Source: JBBROS01 sp965260995
Lineage (GTDB): Bacteria > Pseudomonadota > Alphaproteobacteria > Acetobacterales > Acetobacteraceae
Assembly (NCBI GenBank): GCA_965260995.1
Contig: CBDHCD010000003.1
Span: forward strand, 1,426,001 to 1,490,000
DNA length: 64,000 bases
Direction: 5' to 3'
Part shown: positions 42,831-52,451 of the stretch, in pieces
How positions within the stretch are numbered: the stretch's first letter is position 1
Layout: every line of letters starts with the position of its first letter
Made by a program: the position numbers and the translations under genes
Notes under the pieces: model-generated
The model's database searches: none
Told to the model about the DNA's origin: nothing
The model's input: the letters and a program-made list of their open reading frames with translations, nothing else

Positions 42831-43646
42831 ATGCACCTGCGCTTCCGCGAAATATTCGCCGCCCTCCTCCTCCTGGCCGCCGCGCCCCCCTTCCCCCCGG
42901 CCTTCGCCCAACCGCGCGATGCCGATCTTTGTCGCAACGCCATCGCCGCCACCGAACGCACGACCGGCGTGCCGGACCGGCTGCTGCAAGCCATCGGCCT
43001 GCAGGAAAGCGGCCGCCGCGACCCGGCCAGCGGCGTGGTCTCCCCCTGGCCCTGGACCATCAACGTCGAGGGCAAGGGCGAGCTGTTCGACACCAAGCAG
43101 CAAGCCATCGCCGCCGTGAACGCGTATCGCGCCCGCGGTGCCCGCTCGATCGACATCGGCTGCATGCAGATCAACATGATCCACCACGGCCAAGCCTTCA
43201 GCTCGCTCGAGGAAGCGTTCGATCCGGTCGCCAACACCCGCTACGCCGCCCAGTTCCTCCAGCAATTGCTGGACAAAACCGGCTCGTGGCCGCTGGCGGT
43301 GGCCGGCTACCATTCACTGACGCCAGACATCGGCGGCGACTACTCGCGCCGGGTGCTCGCCATCTGGGCCAAGCCGGACCTCGGCCGCCGCCTCGCCACG
43401 GCCCAGGCCACGGCCCGCGCCAACGGCCCAGCGGCCGGTGCGTCGGTGATCCCGGTGTCCCGCCAGGCGAGCGCCTCCGGCTCGCTGCTGCCGTCCTCCC
43501 CGGTCGCCGCCCTGCCCGCCGGCGCCCCGGCCCGCCTCTTGCCCATGCCCGGCTCCGGCGGCTCGACCTTGACCGGCCGCGGCCTCGACTCCTACCGCGC
43601 CATCCCGACCCAGCTCACCGCCATGAGCCTGCTGCGCCGCTCCTGA
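42831..43646 (+). CDS. Lytic transglycosylase, SLT domain
   Basis: 271 residues from ATG 42831, with a signal peptide (MHLRFREIFAALLLLAAAP, cleavage near AFA-QP). The SLT domain has the catalytic glutamate in LLQAIGLQESGRR, then INVEGKG, RSIDIGCMQINM-HHG and NTRYAAQFLQQLL-TGSWPLAVAGYHS. It cleaves peptidoglycan glycan strands in the periplasm. The Ser/Ala/Pro-rich C-terminal 80 residues have no recognised domain. It is not next to flagellar or secretion genes here, so a specialised role is not indicated. Confidence 0.88.
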   Translation: MHLRFREIFAALLLLAAAPPFPPAFAQPRDADLCRNAIAATERTTGVPDRLLQAIGLQESGRRDPASGVVSPWPWTINVEGKGELFDTKQQAIAAVNAYRARGARSIDIGCMQINMIHHGQAFSSLEEAFDPVANTRYAAQFLQQLLDKTGSWPLAVAGYHSLTPDIGGDYSRRVLAIWAKPDLGRRLATAQATARANGPAAGASVIPVSRQASASGSLLPSSPVAALPAGAPARLLPMPGSGGSTLTGRGLDSYRAIPTQLTAMSLLRRS

Positions 43647-43672
43647 TCGCCCCCTCCCCCTTGTCCCCCGCG

Positions 43673-44842
43673 TCAGTAGGACCGCGGCAGCCCGAGCACG
43701 TGCTCCGCCACGTAGGACAGGATCAGGTTCGTGCTGATCGGCGCCACTTGGTAGAGCCGCGTTTCGCGGAACTTGCGCTCCACGTCGTACTCCTCCGCGA
43801 ACCCGAACCCGCCGTGGGTCTGCACGCAGGCCTCCGCCGCCGCCCAGCTCGCCTCGGCGGCCAGCATCTTGGCCATGTTGGCCTCCTCGCCGCACGCCAG
43901 CCCGGCCTCGAACTTGGCGCAGCCCTCGTGCACCATCAGCTCCGCCGCCCGCATCTGCGCGTAGGCCCGCGCGATCGGGAACTGCACCCCCTGGTTCTGC
44001 CCGATCGGCCGCCCGAACACCTGCCGCTCCCGGCCATACGCCACCGATCTCGTGGTGAACCACTTGGCGTCGCCCACGCACTCGGCCGCGATCAGCAGCC
44101 GCTCGGCGTTCATCCCGTCCAGGATCACCCGGAACCCCCGTCCTTCCTCGCCGAGCAGGCTGTCAACCGGGATGCGCATCCCGTCGAAGAACACCTCGCA
44201 CGAATTGTGGTTCATCATCGTGCGGATCGGCCGGATCGTCAGCCCCCGGCCGTGCACCGCCCGCATGTCCACGATGAACGTCGACAGCCCGTCCGTCCGC
44301 TTCGCCGCCCCGTCCCGCGGCGCCGTCCGCGCCAGCAGCAGCATGAGGTCGCTGTGCTCGGCCCGGCTGGTCCAGATCTTCTGCCCGTCCACCACGTACT
44401 CGTCGCCGTCCCGCCGGGCCGTGGTGCGCAGGCTGCTGGTGTCGGTGCCGCTGGTCGGCTCCGTCACCCCGAACGCTTGCAGCCGCAGCGCCCCCTCGGC
44501 GATGCCCGGCAGGTAGCGCCGCTTCTGCGCCGCCGACCCGTGCCGCAGGATCGCCCCCATCATGTACATCTGCGCGTGGCACGCCCCGCCGTTGCAGCCG
44601 GCCTCCTGGATCGTCTCCAGGATGTCCGCCGCCGCCCGCAGCCCGAGCCCGGAGCCGCCGTACTCCTCCGGGATCAGCACCGCGAGGTAGCCCGCCTCGG
44701 TCAGCGCCCGCACGAACTCGGCCGGGTAGCCCCGCTCCGCGTCCAGCTTGCGCCAGTACGCGCCGGGGAACTGGTCGCACAGCCGCCGCACGGCGTCGCG
44801 GATTTCGGCGTTCGGGTCGGCCGGCGGCATCGGAAGGTCCAC
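43673..44842 (-). CDS. Acyl-CoA dehydrogenase
   Basis: 389 residues from GTG 44840-44842, which has GGAG eight bases upstream; an ATG twelve bases in is the alternative. It shows the full acyl-CoA dehydrogenase pattern: LIPEEYGGSGLGL, RLQAFGVTEPTSGTDTSSL (FAD/substrate loop), VVDGQKIWTSRAEHSD, GRPIGQNQGVQFPIA and QTHGGFGFAEEYDVERKFRETRLYQVAP. It is a cytosolic FAD enzyme that oxidises an acyl-CoA to the enoyl-CoA; chain specificity cannot be read from the sequence. It is divergent from a second, more diverged family member at 44960. Confidence 0.92.
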   Translation of the reverse strand: MDLPMPPADPNAEIRDAVRRLCDQFPGAYWRKLDAERGYPAEFVRALTEAGYLAVLIPEEYGGSGLGLRAAADILETIQEAGCNGGACHAQMYMMGAILRHGSAAQKRRYLPGIAEGALRLQAFGVTEPTSGTDTSSLRTTARRDGDEYVVDGQKIWTSRAEHSDLMLLLARTAPRDGAAKRTDGLSTFIVDMRAVHGRGLTIRPIRTMMNHNSCEVFFDGMRIPVDSLLGEEGRGFRVILDGMNAERLLIAAECVGDAKWFTTRSVAYGRERQVFGRPIGQNQGVQFPIARAYAQMRAAELMVHEGCAKFEAGLACGEEANMAKMLAAEASWAAAEACVQTHGGFGFAEEYDVERKFRETRLYQVAPISTNLILSYVAEHVLGLPRSY

Positions 44843-44959
44843 GGCGTGCTCCTCACCAGGGCGAAACAACGGATGCCCGAGCCTAGCACGCCCCGGCCGG
44901 CAGCACACGGGCGGGGCGCGGTTGCCTCCGCGCCCCGCCCTCGCCAAGGTGCGGCCCCG

Positions 44960-46054
44960 ATGCCCGAGAACGCCCCCGCCCCTGCCGACGCCCCTGCCCC
45001 TGCCGACGCCCTGCGCCCGCACCTCGACGCCATCGCCTCGCGCGCCGCCGCGCTGGACGAGGCCGCCGCCTTCCCGGAGGAGGACGTGGCCCTCCTGCGC
45101 ACGGCCGGCCTGCTGACGGCTCCCCTGCCCCGCGCCCTCGGCGGCGCGGGCGCCGGCACCGAGCCGGAGGGCGCAGCCCTCATCTTCACCCTCCTGCGCC
45201 GGCTCGGCCGCGCCAACATGTCGCTCGGCCGCCTGTTCGAGGCCCACGTCAACGCCGTCCGCCTGGCCATGCGCCACGGCGACGAGTCGGCTCGCCAGAC
45301 GGTCGCCCGCCTGTGCCGCGGCGGCGACCTGCTCGGCCTGTGGGTCACGGACGCTCCCGGCCAGCCGCTGCGCCGGGACGGTGACTCGTTGCGCGGCGCC
45401 AAGGGTCCGTGCTCCGGCGCCGGGCGCCTGCGCCGCGCGCTCGTCACCATCACCGAAGGCGAGGCGGTGCGCATGGCCGTCCTCCGCCTCGACGGCACGG
45501 AGCCGGTGCAGCCCGTCGGCGACCGGCTGCTCGGCATGAGGGCCAGCGCCAACGGCACCATCGGCCTCGACGGCGCGGCGGTCGAGGTGATGGTGGGCGG
45601 GGACGGCGACTACCTGCGCGAACCCGACTTCTCCACCGGCGCGTGGCGCACCCTGGCCGTGACCCTGGGCGGCCTCGACGCGCTGACCGAGGCGGTCCGC
45701 ACCCAGCTTCGCGCTCGCGGCCACGCCGACGCGCCGCTGCAGCAGGCCCGCTTCGGCCACGTGCTCATGGCCCAGGAAACCGCCCGGCTCTGGACCTGGG
45801 AGGCCGGGCAGCGCGCCGAGACCGGGGCCGAGCCGGTCCCCGACCAGGTCGCCTACGTCAACCTCGCCCGCATCGCCGTCGAGGCCGCCTGCTTCGAAGC
45901 CATGCGCCACGCCCAGCGCGGCATCGGCCTCGCCGCCCTGGTCCAGCCGAACCCGGTCGAACGCCTGTTGCGCGACCTCGCCACCTACCTCCGCCAGCCC
46001 GCGCCCGACATGGTGCTGACCGAGGCCGCCGCGCACGCCCTCGCCCGCCCCTGA
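44960..46054 (+). CDS. Diverged acyl-CoA dehydrogenase family protein
   Basis: 364 residues. The N-terminal helical domain (LRPHLDAIASRAAALDEAAAFPEEDVALLRTAGLLTAPLPRALGGAG) and the C-terminal helices fit the acyl-CoA dehydrogenase fold, but the FAD loop and catalytic region are diverged (WVTDAPGQPLRRDGDSLRGAKGPCSGAG). This form is commonly found beside PIG-L deacetylase, methyltransferase and GT2 genes. Here it converges with a GT2 two bases away, while PIG-L and methyltransferase genes are absent. A role in modifying a glycan or lipid rather than beta-oxidation is an inference from that association. It begins with a Pro/Ala repeat (APAPADAPAPADA). Confidence 0.78.
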   Translation: MPENAPAPADAPAPADALRPHLDAIASRAAALDEAAAFPEEDVALLRTAGLLTAPLPRALGGAGAGTEPEGAALIFTLLRRLGRANMSLGRLFEAHVNAVRLAMRHGDESARQTVARLCRGGDLLGLWVTDAPGQPLRRDGDSLRGAKGPCSGAGRLRRALVTITEGEAVRMAVLRLDGTEPVQPVGDRLLGMRASANGTIGLDGAAVEVMVGGDGDYLREPDFSTGAWRTLAVTLGGLDALTEAVRTQLRARGHADAPLQQARFGHVLMAQETARLWTWEAGQRAETGAEPVPDQVAYVNLARIAVEAACFEAMRHAQRGIGLAALVQPNPVERLLRDLATYLRQPAPDMVLTEAAAHALARP

Positions 46055-46056
46055 GG

Positions 46057-47127
46057 TCAGCCAACCTGGAGCAGCCCCGCCGCGCCCGCCCGCAGCTCGT
46101 CGCGGATCGCCGCCGCCCGCCGCATCTCCGCCGGCAGCGCGGCGACCGGCACCCGCGCCATCGGCAGCGCCGCGTCCAGCGCCGCCCACGCCGCGCCGAA
46201 GCAGGGTCCCGCCGCCATCGCCCGCGCCGCGGCGGGCGCGACCCCGGCCAGCCCCGCCGCGCCGCTGGCCGCGAACGCCCGCCGCGCCGCCGCGCGCAGC
46301 CGCGCCCGGCGAAGCCGGTCCCGAACCGGTTCCAGCGCGTCGTCCAGCTCAGTGTCTGGGGCCACCAGCCGGCGGCGGATGGTGTCCGCCATGCCGCCCG
46401 CCGCCCGCCCGAGGATGCGGCCCGAAACCACGACGCCGATCTCGGGCGCGTGGCGCAGCCGGGCGTCGATCCGGCGCAATGCGGCGTGCAGCGCCCGGTC
46501 CTCCCCCATCGGCCGCGCCGGCACCCCGCCCACCCGGCGGAACGCCGCCCGCGCCAGCGCGATGCTGGCCCCGGAATGCTCGGCGTGGCGCGGCCACGGA
46601 TCGTCCGGGTCGGGATCGACGATGCTGTCGATCTCGTCCAGCACGGCGGCGAAGGCGCACTCCTCGGCGTCCGCCTGGTGCAGCGCCGGCGGGATGTGCA
46701 GCGCCTCCACCGGGTCGATCTCGGCCCGGCCGAACACCGCGTCGAGGCCGCGCCGGAGGTGATGCAGGTTGGCCTCCAGCCAGTCGGGCGGCACCTGCCC
46801 GTCCGCGTCGGTGGTGAGCAGCGGCGCGCCCGGGGCCGCCAGCCGGTCGGCCCACTGCATCGCCAGCCGCCGCGCGTGCCCGGCGCTGGCCAGCGCCCCC
46901 TCGAACGTGTGCTCGATCGCCACCACCGGGCAACGGAGCGACGGCCGCGCGTCGGCCACCGCCTGCATCGTGCCGTCGGAGGTGTTGTTGACCAGCAGCA
47001 CCACGCCGGGGGGCCGCGGCTGGCGGCTCAGCGCCAGCAGGCAATCGGTGATCCGCTCCGCCTCGTCACGAACTGGGATGCCAACCACGGCGGGGGCGGA
47101 GCGGAATGCGTCGGGGCGGGGCGGCAT
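46057..47127 (-). CDS. Glycosyltransferase family 2
   Basis: 356 residues if the ATG at 47125-47127 is used; a GTG at 47170-47172 would add 15 residues. No strong ribosome site distinguishes them. The GT-A fold shows VVGIPVRDEAERITDCLLAL, LLVNNTSDGT, the metal motif TTDADGQVPPDWLEANL (DxD), and SGASIALARAAFRRVGGVPARPMGEDRALHAALRR with the catalytic ED. The C-terminal hundred residues are Ala/Arg-rich. It is cytoplasmic and transfers a sugar from a nucleotide donor. It lies tail to tail with the diverged acyl-CoA dehydrogenase. Confidence 0.86.
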   Translation of the reverse strand: MPPRPDAFRSAPAVVGIPVRDEAERITDCLLALSRQPRPPGVVLLVNNTSDGTMQAVADARPSLRCPVVAIEHTFEGALASAGHARRLAMQWADRLAAPGAPLLTTDADGQVPPDWLEANLHHLRRGLDAVFGRAEIDPVEALHIPPALHQADAEECAFAAVLDEIDSIVDPDPDDPWPRHAEHSGASIALARAAFRRVGGVPARPMGEDRALHAALRRIDARLRHAPEIGVVVSGRILGRAAGGMADTIRRRLVAPDTELDDALEPVRDRLRRARLRAAARRAFAASGAAGLAGVAPAAARAMAAGPCFGAAWAALDAALPMARVPVAALPAEMRRAAAIRDELRAGAAGLLQVG

Positions 47128-47262
47128 CGTGGCGAGAACAACGGTGGCCGCCCCGGCGAGTTGCCGCGCCACCCGGCCACGGTCGGGTGAACTCGATGAG
47201 CGTTTTCAAACACTAACATCGCCCGCTGCCGGCTTGGCCGGGCCGGGCGTCGCGCGCCGGGC

Positions 47263-48276
47263 CTAGAACCGCACCGAGGCCGCGAACGACCCGAAGCTGA
47301 ACAGCCCGGACCGCTGATTCCGAAACGACGCGGTCTGCCAGACCTGGGTGTAGCTGAGCCGCACCCCGTAGAGCATCAGCGCCAGCCCGGCCTGGATCTC
47401 GCCCAGCAGCGGCTTCTTGTCCACGCTCGGGCCGCGGCTGCGGAACGTGCTGCCGTCCAGGAACACGTCGCGCGCCACCGCCTGGCCGTCCACGCCCAGG
47501 AACGCGTACCAGGCGAACGGCCGCGTCGGCGTGTAAGGGTCGTTGCCGCTCAGCCCCGGGCGGATGCGCGGCACGCCGAAGTCGCTGCCCAGCCCCTGCC
47601 CGACCCGCAGCGTCGCCCCCGCCTGCACGTAGTCGCGCACCGTGCCGACGCCCGCGGTCAGCGCCGGCAGCGTGTCCACCTCGACCCCGGCCACCCGCGC
47701 CACCGGCACCCGCCAGGTGCGCTCGGCCAGCAGCTCGACCGCCGGCTCGTCGCGCAACTGGCTGTCCCAGCCGCGGGTCTCGGGGTCGCCGATGATGTCG
47801 TGGAAGCCGTTCTGCACCTGCCGCCCCAGCGCCGCGGGGCCGACCACGCCGAGGCTGACGCCCAACAGGCTGCGCGCGCTGTCGCTGTCGTGGATCAGCG
47901 CCGCGCCCAGCCGCAGGTAGCCGGCGTAGGGCCGGTCGCGCGGGTTGGGCGGGTTGAGCTGGGTGTTGCCCGGGGTGAAGATCGACTGGCTGAGGTCGAT
48001 GCTGATCCGCTGCACCCCGTCGCCCCACACCGCCTGCCCGGCGCGCGCCAGGAACCCCGGCACGCCGCCCGTCCCGGTGGTGTAGCCGAGCCGCAGCCCG
48101 GACGTGTAGTAGCGGTCGCTGGTGCCGCTTCGCGTCGACACGGAGTCGTTCTCGGCCTGGAAGGTGAAGATGCCGTGCGGGTCCTGCGGCGGCGCGGCCC
48201 GCGCCGGGGCGGCGAACGCCACGGCGGCGAGAAGGCCGGCGACGGGCAACGCGGTGGGCTGGCTCATGCCGGACAT
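47263..48276 (-). CDS. LpxR-family lipid A deacylase (DUF2219) outer-membrane protein
   Basis: 337 residues with a signal peptide (MSGMSQPTALPVAGLLAAVA, cleavage near ARA-AP). The mature part begins FTFQAENDSVS, containing the Asn-Asp pair used by LpxR, then SDRYYTSGLRLGYTTG and SIFTPGNTQLNPPNPRDRPYAGYLRLGAALIHDSD, all family signatures. Alternating hydrophobic strands and the terminal phenylalanine (SFAASVRF) fit a 12-strand outer-membrane barrel. LpxR removes the 3' acyloxyacyl chain from lipid A. Catalytic competence is inferred from the ND and H residues. The M4 start nine bases in is an alternative. Confidence 0.85.
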   Translation of the reverse strand: MSGMSQPTALPVAGLLAAVAFAAPARAAPPQDPHGIFTFQAENDSVSTRSGTSDRYYTSGLRLGYTTGTGGVPGFLARAGQAVWGDGVQRISIDLSQSIFTPGNTQLNPPNPRDRPYAGYLRLGAALIHDSDSARSLLGVSLGVVGPAALGRQVQNGFHDIIGDPETRGWDSQLRDEPAVELLAERTWRVPVARVAGVEVDTLPALTAGVGTVRDYVQAGATLRVGQGLGSDFGVPRIRPGLSGNDPYTPTRPFAWYAFLGVDGQAVARDVFLDGSTFRSRGPSVDKKPLLGEIQAGLALMLYGVRLSYTQVWQTASFRNQRSGLFSFGSFAASVRF

Positions 48277-48389
48277 CCTTTCGCTCCGGCCCGGTTAAAC
48301 GCAGCCGCCGCCCCGCACAAGCCCCCGCCCGCCGCCGCCCTCGCTCGCGAACCCGCGCCGCGTGGCCCGGGCGGTTCCACGCGGGCCGG

Positions 48390-48401
48390 AACCGCTCTAA
48401 A
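48390..48401 (+). repeat. AACCGCTCTAAA end-motif of the dispersed element
   Basis: The 12-base motif AACCGCTCTAAA just before tRNA-Ser equals the terminal inverted repeat of the element at 63622-63724. No body of the element is recognisable here, so it is a remnant or a solo end. Confidence 0.5.
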
Positions 48402-48411
48402 CAGGGGTGCC

Positions 48412-48498
48412 GGATGGGTGGCCGAGTGGTTTAAGGCAGCGGTCTTGAAAACCGCCGTGGGTGCGAGCCCACCGTGGGTTCGAATCCCACCCCATCCG
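48412..48498 (+). tRNA. tRNA-Ser (TGA anticodon)
   Basis: Acceptor stem GGATGGG pairs with CCCATCC; the anticodon loop CTTGAAA holds TGA; a long variable arm (GTGGGTGCGAGCCCAC) and T-arm GTGGG-TTCGAAT-CCCAC are seen, as expected for a class II tRNA. The discriminator is G, and CCA is not fully encoded. It reads UCA and other UCN codons. Confidence 0.96.
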
Positions 48499-48593
48499 CC
48501 GACCCGCCCCCGCCGACCCGCCCCTGCGGACCCGTCCGCACCCGGGCGCCGCCGCCGCCACGACCGCCGCGACAACCGATCGAAAGGCCGCCC

Positions 48594-49592
48594 ATGTCCC
48601 AGACCAACCGCCAGGTCCTGCTCGCTTCCCGCCCCGAGCAGGCCGCGTCCGCAGCCAACTTCCGCCTGGTCGAGAGCCCGCTCGCGCACTTGGAGCAGGG
48701 CCAGGTCCGGGTGCGGACGCACTTCCTCTCGCTCGACCCCTACATGCGCGGCCGCATGAGCGACGCCAAGTCGTACGCGCCGCCGCAGCCGCTCGGCGAG
48801 GTCATGCAGGGCGGCGCGGCCGGCGTCGTCGTCGAGAGCCGCGACCCGCGCTGGGCCGAGGGCGACACCGTCCAGGGCATGTTCGGCTGGCAAGAGTACG
48901 CCACCTCCGACGGCTCGGGGATGCAGAAGGTCGACACCGCCCGCGTGCCGCTGTCCGCCTACCTCGGCGCGGTCGGCATGCCCGGCGTCACCGCCTGGTA
49001 CGGCCTCAACCGCATCTGCGCCCCCAAGGCCGGCGAGACGGTGGCGGTGAGCGCCGCCAGCGGCGCGGTCGGCAGCGTCGTCGGCCAGCTCGCCAAGCGG
49101 GGTGGCGCCCGCGTCGTCGGCATCGCCGGCGGCGAGGCCAAGTGCCGCTACGTCACCGACGAGCTCGGCCTCGACGCCTGCGTCGACTACAAGGCGGGCG
49201 ACGTCCGCGCCGGCCTCGCGGAAGCGGCCCCGGACGGCATCGACGCCTACTTCGACAACGTCGGCGGCCCCATCCTCGACGCGGTGATGGCGCGGATGAA
49301 CGCCCACGGCCGCATCGCCGTCTGCGGCGCGATCTCGGGCTACGACGGCGAGCCGCCGGCGATGGAAGCGCCGCGGCTGATCCTGACGGCGCGCCTGCTG
49401 CTGCAGGGCTTCATCGTGTCCGAGCACATGCAGGACTGGCCGGCGGCCCTGAAGGAGCTGGGCGGGCTGGTCGCGGCCGGCGAGCTGAAGTTCCGCGAAA
49501 GCGTCGTGGCAGGGCTGGAGAACGCGCCGGACGCCTTCCTCGGGATGCTGAAGGGGCGCAACTTCGGCAAGCAGTTGGTCAAGCTGGCGTAG
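48594..49592 (+). CDS. CurA-like NADP-dependent oxidoreductase (MDR superfamily)
   Basis: 332 residues. HFLSLDPYMRGRMSDAKSYAPPQPLGEVM and GMPGVTAWYGLNRICAPKAGETVAVSAASGAVGSVVGQLAK are the hallmarks of the leukotriene B4 12-hydroxydehydrogenase/CurA group of zinc-free medium-chain reductases. FDNVGGPILDAVM and QGFIVSEHM complete the pattern. These enzymes reduce alpha,beta-unsaturated ketones with NADPH in the cytosol. It follows tRNA-Ser with a 95-bp gap and has no operon partner. Confidence 0.9.
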   Translation: MSQTNRQVLLASRPEQAASAANFRLVESPLAHLEQGQVRVRTHFLSLDPYMRGRMSDAKSYAPPQPLGEVMQGGAAGVVVESRDPRWAEGDTVQGMFGWQEYATSDGSGMQKVDTARVPLSAYLGAVGMPGVTAWYGLNRICAPKAGETVAVSAASGAVGSVVGQLAKRGGARVVGIAGGEAKCRYVTDELGLDACVDYKAGDVRAGLAEAAPDGIDAYFDNVGGPILDAVMARMNAHGRIAVCGAISGYDGEPPAMEAPRLILTARLLLQGFIVSEHMQDWPAALKELGGLVAAGELKFRESVVAGLENAPDAFLGMLKGRNFGKQLVKLA

Positions 49593-49611
49593 CCTGCTGC
49601 CCAGCCAAGGC

Positions 49612-49652
49612 GAGGGGCGTCGCCCCTCGACCCCATCAAAGGCGTCGCCTTT
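49612..49652. repeat. Two GC-rich hairpins downstream of the CurA-like gene
   Basis: GAGGGGC-GTC-GCCCCTC (49612-49628) and AAAGGCG-T-CGCCTTT (49638-49652) lie between convergent genes. They match the style of the palindromes at 15066-15110 and 63775-63788 and may stop transcription from both sides. Confidence 0.65.
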
Positions 49653-49696
49653 GAGATCCAATTCTTGAGGATCGGGGTTCGGCGCCCTCGCCCGCC

Positions 49697-50753
<1,057 letters not shown>

Positions 50754-50761
<8 letters not shown>

Positions 50762-52442
50762 TGACCCGCGCGCCCAGCCTGAGCGCGGCGGCGAGGCCCG
50801 CCACGGTGAGCACGACCGAGATGAACGCCAGCGCCGAGATCAGGTCGATCGCCCCTGACGCCAGCAGGGACACGATCAGGGAGCCGATCACCTCCGTGCC
50901 GGCGGTCATCAGGTAAACCCCCGTCGCGTACTCGCGCAGGAAGATGACCATGATCAGCACCCAGGCCCCCACCAGCCCCGGCCGGATGATCGGCACCACG
51001 ATGCCGCGCCAGGCCTGGCCGATGGTGGCCCCGGTGGTGCGCGCGCCCTCCTCCAGCTCGGGCGCGACTTGCAGCAAGGTGGCCTGGATCAGTCGCAGCC
51101 CGTACGACAGCCCGACGACCAGGTAGGCGATCAACAGGCTGACCAGCGTCGTGCGCAGGGGCGTCAAGAAGGGGACGAACAGGAACACCCAGAAGAAGGC
51201 GAGGCCGATGACCAGGCCGGGCAGCGCGCGCGGCAGCAGCACCATGTAGTCGAGCAGTCCGCCGCCGGCCCGGCTGCGCCAGCGGTGGTTGGCGAGCGCG
51301 ATCAGCAGGTAGGCCAGCACGGCGACCGCGCCGCCCGCCGTGCCGAGCAGGACCGTGTTGATGATGCCGCGCCACAGCGCCTGCACCTCGAACAACTGCC
51401 GGAAGTTGGCCAGCGTCAGGTGCGACCATAGATCGACCCCCTCCCCCCAGCTGCTGACGAAGGCGCGCAGCGCGATGCCGCCGATCGGCAGGGCGACGGA
51501 CACGAACAGCCACAGCAGGATCGCGCCCAACGCGACCGCGCGGCCGACCCGCCCGAGCGGCAGCGGCGTCGCCCGCGCGCCCTTGCCACCGAGGGCGGCG
51601 AAGCGGCGCGCGCGCGACAGCAGGCGGCGTTGCAGCCAAACGAGCGGGAAGGTGATCGCGAGCAGCACGACGCACACCGCCGCCATCAGGTGGTAGGACG
51701 GCGTGCCGAGCAGGGTGGTGAGCTTGTAGATGTAGGTGGTGAGCACGATCAGCCCGCTCGGGTCGCCGAGCACGAGCGGCAGGCCGAACGACTCGAAGCC
51801 GAGCAGCAGATTGAGCGCCATGCTGAACACGAGCGCCGGCAGCACCAGCGGCAGCGTGACGTCGGTCGCCACCCGCCATACTGGCGCGCCCGCGGTGCGG
51901 GCGGCCTCCTCCAGGTCGCTCGGCAGGCTGCGCATGGCGGACGACAGATAAAGGTAGACGTAGGGCACGTGGCTGAGGCCGCCGATGACGATCAGGCCGC
52001 CGAGGCCGTAGATGCTCCACGGCACGGTGCCGATCAGGCCCTTGACCCACAACGACACGAAACCGCTGGGGCCGACGGCGACGGTGTAGCCGAAGCCGAG
52101 CACGATGGAGCTGATGAACATCGGCACCAGCACGAACGGCTCCAGCCAGCGCGCGCCGGGCAGGTCGGTGCGGGTGAACAGGAACGCGAGCGCCGCCCCG
52201 AGCGGGGTCGCGACCAGGCCCATGCCGACGGCGAACACCGCGGTGGTGCGAAGCGCCTCCCAGAAATCGGGGTCGGTCAGCACGTAGTCGAACGCGCCGA
52301 GGCCGAGGGCGGCGGCGGGGTCGAAGAACGGGTTGTCGAGCAGCGACTGGTAGGCGATCAGGCCCACCGGCGCCATCACGGCGAGCGTCAGCACGGTGAT
52401 CACGCCGACGCGGAACGGGGCGGCGTCGGCGGTGATCCGCAC
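50754..52442 (-). CDS. ABC transporter permease, two fused membrane domains (FbpB type)
   Basis: 562 residues from GTG 52440-52442, with about twelve membrane segments arranged as two BPD-type permease domains. Each carries an EAA loop: LEEAARTAGAPVWRVATDVTLPLVLPAL and LEEGARTTGATIGQAWRGIVVPIIRPGL. The fused layout is characteristic of Fe(III), 2-aminoethylphosphonate and related importers. It is placed nine bases after the binding-protein stop and overlaps the ATPase gene, so the three form one operon. Confidence 0.9.
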
Positions 52443-52451
52443 GGGCGGGCC

